A stretch of 64,000 nucleotides of DNA from assembly GCA_016744875.1 (NCBI GenBank), contig JADGDL010000001.1, positions 62,319-126,318 of the forward strand, written 5' to 3'. Position 1 is the stretch's first letter; each line of letters starts with the position of its first letter. Below the pieces are notes generated by a model. It searched no databases. It saw only the letters and a program-made list of their open reading frames with translations, and had not been told where the DNA came from. Both the position numbers and the translations under genes were made by a program. This DNA is from Sulfurovum sp. Its GTDB lineage: Bacteria; Campylobacterota; Campylobacteria; Campylobacterales; Sulfurovaceae. Shown here piece after piece: positions 10,997 through 19,008 of this stretch.

Positions 10997-11073
10997 GCGG
11001 TGGTAGTTCAGTTGGTTAGAATACCTGCCTGTCACGCAGGGGGTCGCGAGTTCGAGTCTCGTCCACCGCGCCA
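10997..11073 (+). tRNA. tRNA-Asp (GTC), copy 3
   Basis: Identical in sequence to copies 1 and 2 and the last gene of the array. After the CCA the sequence leaves the repeat and becomes AT-rich. No strong hairpin terminator is visible in the next 100 bases. Confidence 0.97.
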
Positions 11074-11206
11074 TTTCTTTTAAAAAATCATTATTTTATA
11101 GTATTAAGTTTATCTTGAAAAAAATAGTTAAGTTTAGAGGTTTAGTGATTATAAACATCCCCACACATAAGGTATGGGAATAAAAATGTGCTAAATGAAT
11201 CAGCTC

Positions 11207-11767
11207 TTACTTCGACAATCTGTTAACAGTATGTATCACTTTATCATAATCAGGTTCATTTGTAATTTCTTGGACCACTTCAGAATATACAACTTTTCCA
11301 TTAGTATCAACAACATAGACAACTCTACTAAAAAAACCTTCTAAAAATGGTGGAGAAGAAATTGTTGAACCATATCTGAGTACATTATTTGCGTCTTTAT
11401 AATCAGAGAGTGTAACAACATTCTTAATATTATTATCATGACAAAATCTTCCGATAGCAAAAGGTAGATCTTTTGAGATCATGGTCACGACCACATTCTT
11501 CATCTTAGATATTTTTTGATTAAATGCGATGGTTTCCATTCTACATACAGCCGAATCAAATGACGGGATAAATGCTATGACTTGAACTTTCTTTTTTTTA
11601 CCACCAACATTCACTTCTTGAAAATCTTTATCCACTACCGTAAAGACAGGTGCTTTCATACCAACTTTTAATCCATTACTGTTCAGTGTGACTTCATCCC
11701 CTTTAAAAGTCACAGTAGCAGACCAAAGTGCTGAAGTCAATAGTACCAATACAAATATCTTTTTCAT
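11207..11767 (-). CDS. tpx: exported thiol peroxidase, Tpx family
   Basis: 186 residues. The body matches Tpx (atypical 2-Cys peroxiredoxin): VTFKGDEVTL, LKVGMKAPVFTVVDKD, the peroxidatic Cys75 in PSFDSAVC, the resolving Cys109 in GRFCHDNNI, and the end VPEITNEPDY-like VQEITNEPDYDK. The enzyme reduces peroxides with electrons from thioredoxin or an equivalent thiol. An N-terminal signal peptide (MKKIFVLVLLTSALWSA, cleavage near residue 17) predicts a periplasmic enzyme. In that case the usual cytoplasmic thioredoxin cannot serve directly; the DsbD in this window is one possible route for electrons. It has its own region, 128 bases downstream of hisD. Confidence 0.88.
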   Translation of the reverse strand: MKKIFVLVLLTSALWSATVTFKGDEVTLNSNGLKVGMKAPVFTVVDKDFQEVNVGGKKKKVQVIAFIPSFDSAVCRMETIAFNQKISKMKNVVVTMISKDLPFAIGRFCHDNNIKNVVTLSDYKDANNVLRYGSTISSPPFLEGFFSRVVYVVDTNGKVVYSEVVQEITNEPDYDKVIHTVNRLSK

Positions 11768-11857
11768 TCTTTCCCTTTATATATCATTTAATCATCTATT
11801 CATGATTCTTAAACAGTATAACATAGATATTATTTGTTAATTAACTTTTATGTAGGT

Positions 11858-11881
11858 ATTCCATATCGAGAGATATGGAAT
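11858..11881. terminator. perfect hairpin after hisD
   Basis: ATTCCATATC, loop GAGA, GATATGGAAT: a perfect 10-bp stem fifteen bases after the hisD stop in the direction of transcription. No T-run follows on the minus strand, so it may stabilise the hisD 3' end or act as a weak terminator rather than a strong one. Confidence 0.45.
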
Positions 11882-11895
11882 AAAGAAAAGTGAAA

Positions 11896-13188
11896 TTAGT
11901 CTCTTAATCTAATACGAACAGACTCTTCATGCGCTGTCAAACCTTCAGTATTAGCTATAAGTGCACACTGTTCACCTATCTCTTCCATACCTTTTTTAGA
12001 CATAGAGATAATCGATGATTTTTTCAAGAAATGTTCAACGCTTAACGGTGAGTAGAACTTTGCCGTTCCCCCGGTAGGGAGTGTATGGTTTGGTCCCGCT
12101 ACGTAGTCACCTATAGGCTCTGGTGTATTTTCACCTAAGAAGATCGCTCCTGCATGCTTAATATCATCTAATAGACCCATAGGGTCTTTAGTGATGACTT
12201 CCAAGTGTTCCGGTGCTATATCGTTCATGAGAGCTATAGCTTCATCCATATCTGCTGTAACGATGATCGCACCTCGTTCTTCTATCGATTTTCTTGCTAT
12301 CTCTTCACGACTTAAAGTAGCAAGATATTCTTCCACTTTGTCACTTACTTTGTTTGCCAATTCTCCATCTGTAGTAATGAGGATAGAAGATGCCATTTCA
12401 TCGTGTTCTGCCTGGCTTAGAAGGTCTATGGCTATATAGTCTTCTCTAGCCGTCTCATCAGCGAGTATACCTATCTCTGAAGGTCCTGCTATCATGTCTA
12501 TGTTCACTTCACCATAGACTAACTTTTTTGCTGTTGCTACAAAGATATTTCCTGGTCCGGTAATGACATCAACTTTAGGGATGGTTTCTGTTCCATACGC
12601 CATCGCACCAATAGCAGATGCCCCACCTACTCTATAAACATTTGTAACTTTACAAAGGTGACATGCAGCAAGCAGCAGTTCATTCAGTTCATTATCCGGT
12701 GCAGGTGTACAAACCACTATCTCTTCAACACCTGCAACATGTGCGGGGATAACATTCATAAGAAGTGAGCTAGGGTATGCAGCTTTTCCACCAGGGATGT
12801 ATAGCCCCGCTCTGTCTACTGCTGTTACCTTTTGCCCCAAGATCGTCCCATTTGCTTCTGTATCCATCCATGTACTTGGCATTAGTTTCTGGTGGTATGC
12901 CTCTATACGATCATACGCAAGGTGTAAAGCGTCACGAAGTGCCGAGTCTATGTTGTCATAAGCCTTAGCCATATCCTCTGTTGAAACAAGAAGTTCAGCA
13001 TCATCCTTGGGCTCCCATCTGTCAAATTTGGCAATCTGTGCTTTAAGTGCTGTATTTCCCTCGGTTTGTATCTCTTTAAGTAAACCTGAAACGATGCTGG
13101 TAACACCTTCTATATCCATCTTTCCACGCTCTAAAAGCTCATTAAAGTTCGCTTCAAATGTATCATCGCTACTGTAAAATATTTTCAC
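11896..13188 (-). CDS. hisD: histidinol dehydrogenase
   Basis: 430 residues, standard length. HisD is a zinc enzyme that oxidises L-histidinol to histidine in two NAD-linked steps, the last reactions of histidine synthesis. Landmarks are AGLYIPGGKAAYPSS, GASAIGAMAYGTETIPKVD, TGPGNIFVATAK, AGPSEIGILAD, SQAEHDEMAS (zinc/catalytic histidine region), APEHLEV and NHTLPTGGTAKF. No other his gene is adjacent, in keeping with the scattered biosynthetic genes of the group. Copy B of the hairpin element begins about 20 bases before its ATG. Confidence 0.97.
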   Translation of the reverse strand: MKIFYSSDDTFEANFNELLERGKMDIEGVTSIVSGLLKEIQTEGNTALKAQIAKFDRWEPKDDAELLVSTEDMAKAYDNIDSALRDALHLAYDRIEAYHQKLMPSTWMDTEANGTILGQKVTAVDRAGLYIPGGKAAYPSSLLMNVIPAHVAGVEEIVVCTPAPDNELNELLLAACHLCKVTNVYRVGGASAIGAMAYGTETIPKVDVITGPGNIFVATAKKLVYGEVNIDMIAGPSEIGILADETAREDYIAIDLLSQAEHDEMASSILITTDGELANKVSDKVEEYLATLSREEIARKSIEERGAIIVTADMDEAIALMNDIAPEHLEVITKDPMGLLDDIKHAGAIFLGENTPEPIGDYVAGPNHTLPTGGTAKFYSPLSVEHFLKKSSIISMSKKGMEEIGEQCALIANTEGLTAHEESVRIRLRD

Positions 13189-13205
13189 AATATATCCTTA
13201 TATCT

Positions 13206-13297
13206 TATTAATATAACGCTTTTGAACAAAGTCCAAAATGCTGCGCTAATGCTGTGTTGTCTGAAACAGACAGTTCATACGACTAGTCGTATTTTCT
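13206..13297 (+). repeat. dispersed hairpin element, copy B
   Basis: Family features in order: hairpin 1 TTTTGAAC, loop AAA, GTCCAAAA at 13220-13238; core TGCTGCGCTAATGCT; hairpin 2 GTCTG, loop AAA, CAGAC at 13259-13271; terminal perfect palindrome ATACGACTAGTCGTAT at 13277-13292. Nine bases (CTTATATCT) are repeated directly at 13197-13205 and 13298-13306. The palindrome provides the stop codon of the adjacent ACC-deaminase-like gene (GAC TAG on the minus strand). Confidence 0.75.
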
Positions 13298-14137
13298 CTT
13301 ATATCTAGGGAGCATACTCTCATTACCCAACACTCCACCTTGATGTATATAGAGTGTAGGTTTAGAGAAAACCTCAGAGTGTGCAAGTAAAGTTCGCCAT
13401 CCCAGAGGATCATAAAGGAGGTCAAAGACCACTCCCGTTTGTTGTTGTAATTTTAGCCAAATTTTGTAATTTTCTCTATAAAGTTTACCAAAATGGTGTT
13501 TTTTATCTAAACTCAAGAGAGTTGGATGATATTTTTCATTGCTTTCCAGCTCTGAGAATTGTTTTGTCAGATAATCACTATCACCTACACATGCAGTGGT
13601 ATAAACCATATTTTCAGGCAAATGTTTTTGTAAATACAGTGCTGTTGTTCCTGTACCTGAAGGGAGAAAAATATTTAATTCTTTTAAATCACTTCCTCTT
13701 TGCCATTCCATGATTTCATGTGCTAGAACTTTGATACCATACTCAGCTTCATTCTGCCGTCCACCCTCTTCTATAAATAATGTAGTTTGATCCATTAAGG
13801 AAGGAATATCATGACCTATAATCATTTGCATATCATTCTTCAAAGCACCTGCATAGTTGCCATGAGGATTATCCTTCAAATAATCAGCAATATGGTCTAC
13901 ATAATACTCAAACTCCCACCCTTTCATCTGTGATAAAACGGAGAGTGAGTACATAGCATTAGACTGAGCGGAACCATAAGAAACTAATTTTGTAATATTT
14001 GGAAAGTCATTTTGAAGAAAATAATGGAATTTACGGGCTTTATTTCCAGAGAAGTCTGGATGAAGAAGATCATCCCTTTTAAAATAAAAGGTCTGACCTT
14101 CGAAAAAATGTTTTTCTACGGGAGAAGATGAAAACAA
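13283..14137 (-). CDS. PLP enzyme of the ACC deaminase / D-cysteine desulfhydrase family
   Basis: 284 residues of fold-type II PLP enzyme. The probable Schiff-base lysine is in DLLHPDFSGNKARKF near residue 33, followed by VSYGSAQSNAMYSL, the equivalent of the SNH substrate loop. FLPSGTGTTALYLQKH is the phosphate-binding glycine loop. Family members open 1-aminocyclopropane-1-carboxylate or desulfurate D-cysteine; the Campylobacterota members are uncharacterised as far as I know, so substrate is left open. The last two codons and the stop (TAC GAC TAG) lie inside repeat element copy B, so the original C-terminus may have been changed. It is four bases from the fba stop codon. Confidence 0.8.
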   Translation of the reverse strand: MFSSSPVEKHFFEGQTFYFKRDDLLHPDFSGNKARKFHYFLQNDFPNITKLVSYGSAQSNAMYSLSVLSQMKGWEFEYYVDHIADYLKDNPHGNYAGALKNDMQMIIGHDIPSLMDQTTLFIEEGGRQNEAEYGIKVLAHEIMEWQRGSDLKELNIFLPSGTGTTALYLQKHLPENMVYTTACVGDSDYLTKQFSELESNEKYHPTLLSLDKKHHFGKLYRENYKIWLKLQQQTGVVFDLLYDPLGWRTLLAHSEVFSKPTLYIHQGGVLGNESMLPRYKRKYD

Positions 14138-14141
14138 TCTC

Positions 14142-15215
14142 TTAGTTTCTATCCATACAATTTAAATCGTCAAAAGCCTGTTCAAGACGGGCTACCATAG
14201 ATTCTTCACCTGCACGAAGCCATTTACGAGGGTCATACTTTCCCTTATTTGGCTTATCATCTCCATCAGGATTACCTATCTGTCCTTGTAGATAGTCATG
14301 ATTTTTAGCCACATAGCCTCGTACACCATCCCAGAATGCCCACTGAGTATCTGTATCAATATTCATCTTCACAGCACCGTAAGAAATAGCCTCACGAATA
14401 TCTGCAAGCTCAGAACCTGAACCACCATGAAACACAAAGTCTACAGGTTTTGTAGCTGTATTATATTTCTCTTCTATGTGTTTTTGTGAATTATCAAGTA
14501 TCTTTGGGGTAAGACTTACATTGCCTGGTTTATACACACCATGCACATTACCAAACGAAGCTGCTATAGTAAACTTATCAGATACTTTCATAAGCTCTTC
14601 ATAGGCATAAGCTACTTCTTCAGGTTGCGTGTAAAGCAGTGCATTATCAATGTCTGTATTGTCTACACCATCTTCTTCACCACCGGTGACACCAAGTTCT
14701 ATCTCCAGTGTCATACCCATTTTAGCCATACGCTCCAGATAAATCTTACATGTAGCGATATTTTCTTCTATAGGTTCTTCTGAAAGGTCTATCATGTGTG
14801 AAGAGTAAAGAGGAACACCATGTACTTTAAAGTGTGCTTCACTTGCATCAAGAAGTGCATCTATCCAAGGAAGAAGTTTTCTGGCTGCATGGTCTGTATG
14901 AAGTACTACAGGTACACCATACGCTTTGGCTACTGTATGCACATGTTGTGCACCAGAAATACTTCCTAAAATAGCTGCTTCATCCGATGGTAAACCTTTA
15001 CCTGCATAGTATGTTCCTCCACCGTTTGAGAACTGCACAATAATCGGAGAGTTTACTTTTTTTGCTGATTCAAGTACGGCATTGATAGAAGATGTACTTA
15101 CTACATTGACTGCAGGAAGCGCAAAACCTTCATCTTTTGCCACTTTAAACAACTTTTGAAGATCATCACCTGTCACTACGCCTGCATTTACTACATCTAA
15201 AACTTTTGTAGACAT
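14142..15215 (-). CDS. fba: fructose-bisphosphate aldolase, class II
   Basis: 357 residues, class IIA zinc aldolase of the E. coli FbaA type, interconverting fructose-1,6-bisphosphate with dihydroxyacetone phosphate and glyceraldehyde-3-phosphate. The zinc and catalytic residues are in VVLHTDHAARKLLPW, EIELGVTGGEEDG, GNVHGVYKPGN and FVFHGGSGS, and the C-terminus has GKYDPRKWLRAGE. In an autotroph it would act mainly in gluconeogenesis. It lies 19 bases downstream of the 160-residue SurA-like gene on the same strand. Confidence 0.97.
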   Translation of the reverse strand: MSTKVLDVVNAGVVTGDDLQKLFKVAKDEGFALPAVNVVSTSSINAVLESAKKVNSPIIVQFSNGGGTYYAGKGLPSDEAAILGSISGAQHVHTVAKAYGVPVVLHTDHAARKLLPWIDALLDASEAHFKVHGVPLYSSHMIDLSEEPIEENIATCKIYLERMAKMGMTLEIELGVTGGEEDGVDNTDIDNALLYTQPEEVAYAYEELMKVSDKFTIAASFGNVHGVYKPGNVSLTPKILDNSQKHIEEKYNTATKPVDFVFHGGSGSELADIREAISYGAVKMNIDTDTQWAFWDGVRGYVAKNHDYLQGQIGNPDGDDKPNKGKYDPRKWLRAGEESMVARLEQAFDDLNCMDRN

Positions 15216-15234
15216 TTACAAATCCTCTTTAATC

Positions 15235-15717
15235 TTATTTTACTTCTATTTTTGCACTTTTCATCAATTTACTAACTACTTTTCCCTGTGCCAGTTGCAT
15301 TTTAATGTTATTTTTTACAGCTTCAAATGCTGGTATTTGTTCTTTAGATTTAGCTTTTTTTGCTTCTTCTTTCATCTTGTCGTATGCTGCTTGAGCTTCT
15401 TCATCGGTTATTTTTGTTTCAGCCATACTTTTTTGCATCCAGAAACCTGCAAGTGCAGCTTCTTTCTCTTTTTCAGTTAAAGATTTCTTAGACTCTGCTG
15501 CTACCAACTTTGCAGGTGCCATCATTTGGATCAACTGCGTTTTACCATCAGCAGGAAGTGCGTCCCATGTCTTTTGACCTTTTGTCAAAACATTCAATGC
15601 TTCATTTGCTTCTTCAACACTGATCTTCATACCATTTACTGTTCCTGCTGTTGCTGCTACTAAGCTTGAAGTACTAAGTACTACTGCCAATCCTAAGATT
15701 GCTAAAGTTTTTTTCAT
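15235..15717 (-). CDS. periplasmic SurA/PEB4-like chaperone lacking the PPIase domain (1)
   Basis: 160 residues with a signal peptide (cleavage near residue 22, after a run of small residues). The mature start GTVNGMKISVEEANEAL matches the VNGxxI opening of PpiC/SurA N-terminal cradles and the end VKNNIKMQLAQGKVVSKLMKSAKIEV matches their C-terminal helix, but the parvulin domain between is missing. About 22 percent Lys in the middle suggests a soluble helical protein. It is the last of three tandem paralogues and precedes fba. Probable role: periplasmic holdase for outer-membrane or exported proteins; function inferred from family. Confidence 0.75.
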   Translation of the reverse strand: MKKTLAILGLAVVLSTSSLVAATAGTVNGMKISVEEANEALNVLTKGQKTWDALPADGKTQLIQMMAPAKLVAAESKKSLTEKEKEAALAGFWMQKSMAETKITDEEAQAAYDKMKEEAKKAKSKEQIPAFEAVKNNIKMQLAQGKVVSKLMKSAKIEVK

Positions 15718-15777
15718 TTTTATATCCTTTTAAATTATATATTGTGTGTATTTTAGCGAATATTTTCCAATTCGTAA

Positions 15778-16383
15778 TTAGTAGACTTTTATCTCTACAT
15801 CTTTCATCAATTTACCTACTATCATTTTTTCCACTATTTGAAGTTTAAGTCTATCTTTTATGGTTTCAAATGGAGGGATAGGATCTGTTACATTGGTATC
15901 TTCAGCTTCTTTTTTTAACTGATTATATACACCTAAAGCATCATCATCACTCACTTTGATAGTACGTGCCTCTTTTTGCATCCATGTACGCGTAAAAACA
16001 GCTTCTTTCTCTTTATCTGATAATTCTTTTTTTGCTGCATCCATAGCAAGGATCGGCAAAGATAACTCCTGGATAAGTCTTGCACGTTGATCCTTAGGCA
16101 AGGTATCAAAATCTGTTATTTTACCCTGTGTACGTTGTGAAAGATAAGTATCTGCACTTTTTTTAAGAATCTTATGTCCATTTATTGTAGCAAGTACTGA
16201 TTTAGCCGATCTATTTTTCTTTACTTTTGGCTTTTTATTTAAATTAATATTACCTAGGTCTACCATTGTCGGTTCTTCTTTTGTATTCATGATACTTGTC
16301 AAAGAGTTTTTCAATGCATCAGCAGATACGCTACTTATAAGTAAGCCTAACGATAGACCTACAAAAACAATTTTTTTTCCCAT
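15778..16383 (-). CDS. periplasmic SurA/PEB4-like chaperone lacking the PPIase domain (2)
   Basis: 201 residues with a signal peptide (hydrophobic residues 5-20) and a basic linker (KKPKVKKNRSAKS) before LATINGHKILKKSADTYL, the SurA-type opening. The sequence LPKDQRARLIQELSLPILAMDAAKKELSDKEKEAVFTRTW aligns by eye with the same part of the first paralogue, as does VSDDDALGVYNQLKKEAE. The end FETIKDRLKLQIVEKMIVGKLMKDVEIKV is again the C-terminal cradle helix. There is no parvulin domain. It lies between the short paralogue and the complete PpiC-type gene, 29 bases from the latter. Confidence 0.75.
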   Translation of the reverse strand: MGKKIVFVGLSLGLLISSVSADALKNSLTSIMNTKEEPTMVDLGNINLNKKPKVKKNRSAKSVLATINGHKILKKSADTYLSQRTQGKITDFDTLPKDQRARLIQELSLPILAMDAAKKELSDKEKEAVFTRTWMQKEARTIKVSDDDALGVYNQLKKEAEDTNVTDPIPPFETIKDRLKLQIVEKMIVGKLMKDVEIKVY

Positions 16384-16412
16384 TCTTCTTCCCTATTTAT
16401 AATGTCAAAAGT

Positions 16413-17258
16413 TTATTTTTGAGTATTTGCTTTAGCTGTTATATCAACGATCTTAGCTTTGCTTTTAAGCTCTTTTGCCACTTCAGTGACCTTAGTTGAA
16501 AACTGCTGCTGTTTTAATGTAGTGATGATCTTCTCTTTTACCTGCTCATAAGAACTTGGCTTTGCTTCTTCTTTTGTTTCAAGATAGATCACATGGTAAC
16601 CAAATTGTGTTTTTACAGGTGTTGTTGTTATCTCTCCATTGTTCAATGCCCATGCAGCTTTTGAGAATTCCGGAACCATTTGACCTTTTGTAAATGTTCC
16701 CAAATCACCACCTTTAGGACCTGAAGGACCTGTAGATTTTGTTTTAGCAAGTTCTATAAATTTATTTTTTAATGCATCACCTTTAAGCGCTTTCAGTGAC
16801 CCAATGATCTCATTTGCACTTTTTTCTGTTTCAACTAAAATATGTCTAGCATGCATAGATGCTTTTTCCATAAACTTATCTTTATTCTTTTCATAAAATT
16901 CTTTGGCTTCACTGGCACTTACTATGGTGTTGTCCATTTGTGTTTTCATCCACATATTGACAAGAAGTTCATCTTTTATTTTTTCCATGTTTCTTTGAAA
17001 TTCAGGTTTTTTGTCTATTCCTTCTTTTGCTGCAAGTTCTGTAAAAAGTGATTTTTCTACCAATCTATCGGTCACAAGTTTTTGATCTGAAGGAGAGAGT
17101 TCTGCAAAATTTGCTTGAGGTGCTGAAGCTGTTACAAAAGCCTGTGCATCCTGTTTCGTGATATTTTTGCCATTGACCGTAACTAAAATATCTGATGCTA
17201 CAATAGAAGTAGTTAATAACATTGCTGCTAGAAATGACGCTTTGGTTAGTTTTTGCAT
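16413..17258 (-). CDS. periplasmic peptidyl-prolyl isomerase, parvulin type (PEB4/CBF2-like)
   Basis: 281 residues. Signal peptide (residues 1-22), N-terminal cradle opening with ILVTVNGKNITKQDAQAF, then a parvulin domain starting with MHARHILVETEKSANEI and continuing through STGPSGPKGGDLGTFTKGQM, MVPEFSKAAWAL and TQFGYHVIYLE (about residues 138-240), and a C-terminal cradle helix. This is the architecture of Campylobacter PEB4/Cj0596 and Helicobacter HP0175: a chaperone for outer-membrane proteins with cis-trans prolyl isomerase activity. It is the first gene of a three-gene set in which the other two members lack the isomerase domain. Confidence 0.9.
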   Translation of the reverse strand: MQKLTKASFLAAMLLTTSIVASDILVTVNGKNITKQDAQAFVTASAPQANFAELSPSDQKLVTDRLVEKSLFTELAAKEGIDKKPEFQRNMEKIKDELLVNMWMKTQMDNTIVSASEAKEFYEKNKDKFMEKASMHARHILVETEKSANEIIGSLKALKGDALKNKFIELAKTKSTGPSGPKGGDLGTFTKGQMVPEFSKAAWALNNGEITTTPVKTQFGYHVIYLETKEEAKPSSYEQVKEKIITTLKQQQFSTKVTEVAKELKSKAKIVDITAKANTQK

Positions 17259-17374
17259 TATTTATAATCCTTGTTATGCTAAATTAAATGACAATAATTA
17301 TATCCCTCTTGGGTAAATCATTCATTAATGTGCTAATATTCTAATAATTATTTCATTAGAATAAGGTATAAAGC

Positions 17375-18025
17375 ATGGCAAAAGTAAAAAAAGCAACAAA
17401 AAAAGAGATTGATGAGATAAAAGAACTCTTTTTACATCATTATCCTGACTCTTTGACTGAGTTAAATTATACAAATCTTTATGAACTTCTTATAGCAGTG
17501 ATGCTCTCTGCACAATGTACAGACAAACGTGTAAATATTATAAGCCCTGCTCTTTTTGAAGCATATCCAAACCCTATCTCACTTGCCAATGCTGACCTAA
17601 ATGAAGTCAAATCGTACTTAAATACCTGTTCTTTCTTTAACAATAAAGCTAAGAACCTCATCAAAATGGCACAGTCAGTGATTGAAGACTATGAAGGTGA
17701 AATACCTCTTGAACGTGATGAGCTTGTGAAACTAGCTGGTGTAGGGCAGAAAACAGCAAACGTTGTGATGATAGAATATGCAGGAGCAAACCTCATGGCA
17801 GTAGATACCCATGTCTACAGAGTTGCACATCGATTAGGGCTAAGTGATGCCAAAACAGCAATAAAATGTGAAGAAGAGTTAAGTAAAAAATTTAAGACTG
17901 ACCTACACTTACTACACCAGGCAATGGTATTGTTTGGTCGATATAAATGTAAAGCTTTAAAGCCAGAGTGTCAAGGGTGCTTCATGGAAGCACACTGTAA
18001 AACGACTCAGACTTTTAAGGTTTAA
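17375..18025 (+). CDS. nth: endonuclease III
   Basis: 216 residues, standard Nth. It excises oxidised pyrimidines and nicks the abasic site. The helix-hairpin-helix is LVKLAGVGQKTANVV near residue 115-130, containing the catalytic Lys in GVGQKTA; the catalytic Asp is in MAVDTHVYRVAHRLGL. The C-terminal iron-sulfur cluster ligands are in CKALKPECQGCFMEAHC. Divergent from the PpiC gene, with a 116-base AT-rich promoter region. Its stop codon overlaps that of ppk2 on the other strand by four bases. Confidence 0.96.
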   Translation: MAKVKKATKKEIDEIKELFLHHYPDSLTELNYTNLYELLIAVMLSAQCTDKRVNIISPALFEAYPNPISLANADLNEVKSYLNTCSFFNNKAKNLIKMAQSVIEDYEGEIPLERDELVKLAGVGQKTANVVMIEYAGANLMAVDTHVYRVAHRLGLSDAKTAIKCEEELSKKFKTDLHLLHQAMVLFGRYKCKALKPECQGCFMEAHCKTTQTFKV

Positions 18026-18930
18026 TGCTCATCATGTGTACGTCTGTGATAACGTTCTACTATTTCAGGGTCATGATGAAGATTAATGTTGGCATCTTCT
18101 TTACCCTCATAATCTATACGTGAAAGTACATAACGTATAGATTCAAGCCTCGCTCTTTTCTTATCATTACTGTCCACAATGATCCAAGGTGCATAGCCAG
18201 TATGAGAACGGCTAAACATCTCTTCTTTATAATAAGTCACTTTATCCCACATCTCTTGTGCTTTTTGGTCTACAGGACTTAATTTCCAGTGTTTCAGAGG
18301 ATTTGTCATTCGCTCACTGAATCTTTTTTGCTGATTTTCTTTTGTAATTGAGTACCATAACTTAATGAGAATAATCCCGTCATCTATGATTGCATGTTCG
18401 ATCTCAGGGACTTGTTTCATAAACTTGTCATACTGTTTTGGTGTACAAAAATCAAATACTGGTTCTACTATCGCACGGTTGTACCATGATCTATCAAAAA
18501 AGGTTATTTCACCAGGGTTTGGCAAGTGTTGAAAATAACGTTGAAAATAAAACTGTCCCGTTTCAACTTCAGTGGGTTTTTGTAAAGCAACCACTCTGAA
18601 TTTTCTAGGATTAAGATACTGCGTAAATCGTTTGATAGATCCACCCTTACCAGCTGCATCACGCCCCTCAAAAATGATCATGACACGTTTATTGTTATCA
18701 TAAACCCAATTTTGTAACTTAATAAGCTCTACCTGCAAGCCTTTTAATTCTTCTTCATATTCTACATTACGTGTGATCTTTGCAAGCTTCTTTTTACCCA
18801 TCAACTGGGAGAGTCCACTTTTTGTTCTTAACAGCTTAAAGTTCTCTTCAAGCTCTTTGATGATACTTTTTGCTTTTTTATCTTTAACCTCTTTGTTTAA
18901 ATACTCTAGATCCTGAAATATCGTCTTCAT
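18022..18930 (-). CDS. ppk2: polyphosphate kinase 2
   Basis: 302 residues. Walker A is FEGRDAAGKGGSIKR (about residues 85-98) and Walker B is FFDRSWYNRA, with the lid motif RFSERMTNPLKHWKLSP. This is the short one-domain PPK2 family that transfers phosphate between polyphosphate and nucleoside di- or monophosphates; sequence alone suggests class I (ADP or GDP as acceptor) but does not prove it. The N-terminal 50 residues form a charged helix typical of the group. The gene stands alone and converges with nth. Confidence 0.92.
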   Translation of the reverse strand: MKTIFQDLEYLNKEVKDKKAKSIIKELEENFKLLRTKSGLSQLMGKKKLAKITRNVEYEEELKGLQVELIKLQNWVYDNNKRVMIIFEGRDAAGKGGSIKRFTQYLNPRKFRVVALQKPTEVETGQFYFQRYFQHLPNPGEITFFDRSWYNRAIVEPVFDFCTPKQYDKFMKQVPEIEHAIIDDGIILIKLWYSITKENQQKRFSERMTNPLKHWKLSPVDQKAQEMWDKVTYYKEEMFSRSHTGYAPWIIVDSNDKKRARLESIRYVLSRIDYEGKEDANINLHHDPEIVERYHRRTHDEH

Positions 18931-19008
18931 TTTGTCCCTTAATAATAAGTTAGTATAAGTCTTAATTTTACTCTTAATATGCTTTCAAAAAATTGACATA
19001 TATCAAAA

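Larger units (their letters stand above)
10489..11073 (+). repeat. 199-bp tRNA-Lys/tRNA-Asp unit, three tandem copies
   Basis: The unit (tRNA-Lys, 34-nt spacer, tRNA-Asp, 12-nt spacer) repeats with a period of exactly 199 bp. Copies 1 and 2 appear identical through the tRNAs and the Lys-Asp spacer; copy 3 has two spacer changes. Such near identity in non-coding spacer implies recent amplification or ongoing gene conversion. The array is a likely site of copy-number change by slippage or recombination. Confidence 0.95.

Noticed and set aside
10489..11073. CRISPR-like array from the regular repeats
   Set aside because: Repeat units are 199 bp, have no unique spacers and consist of tRNA genes.
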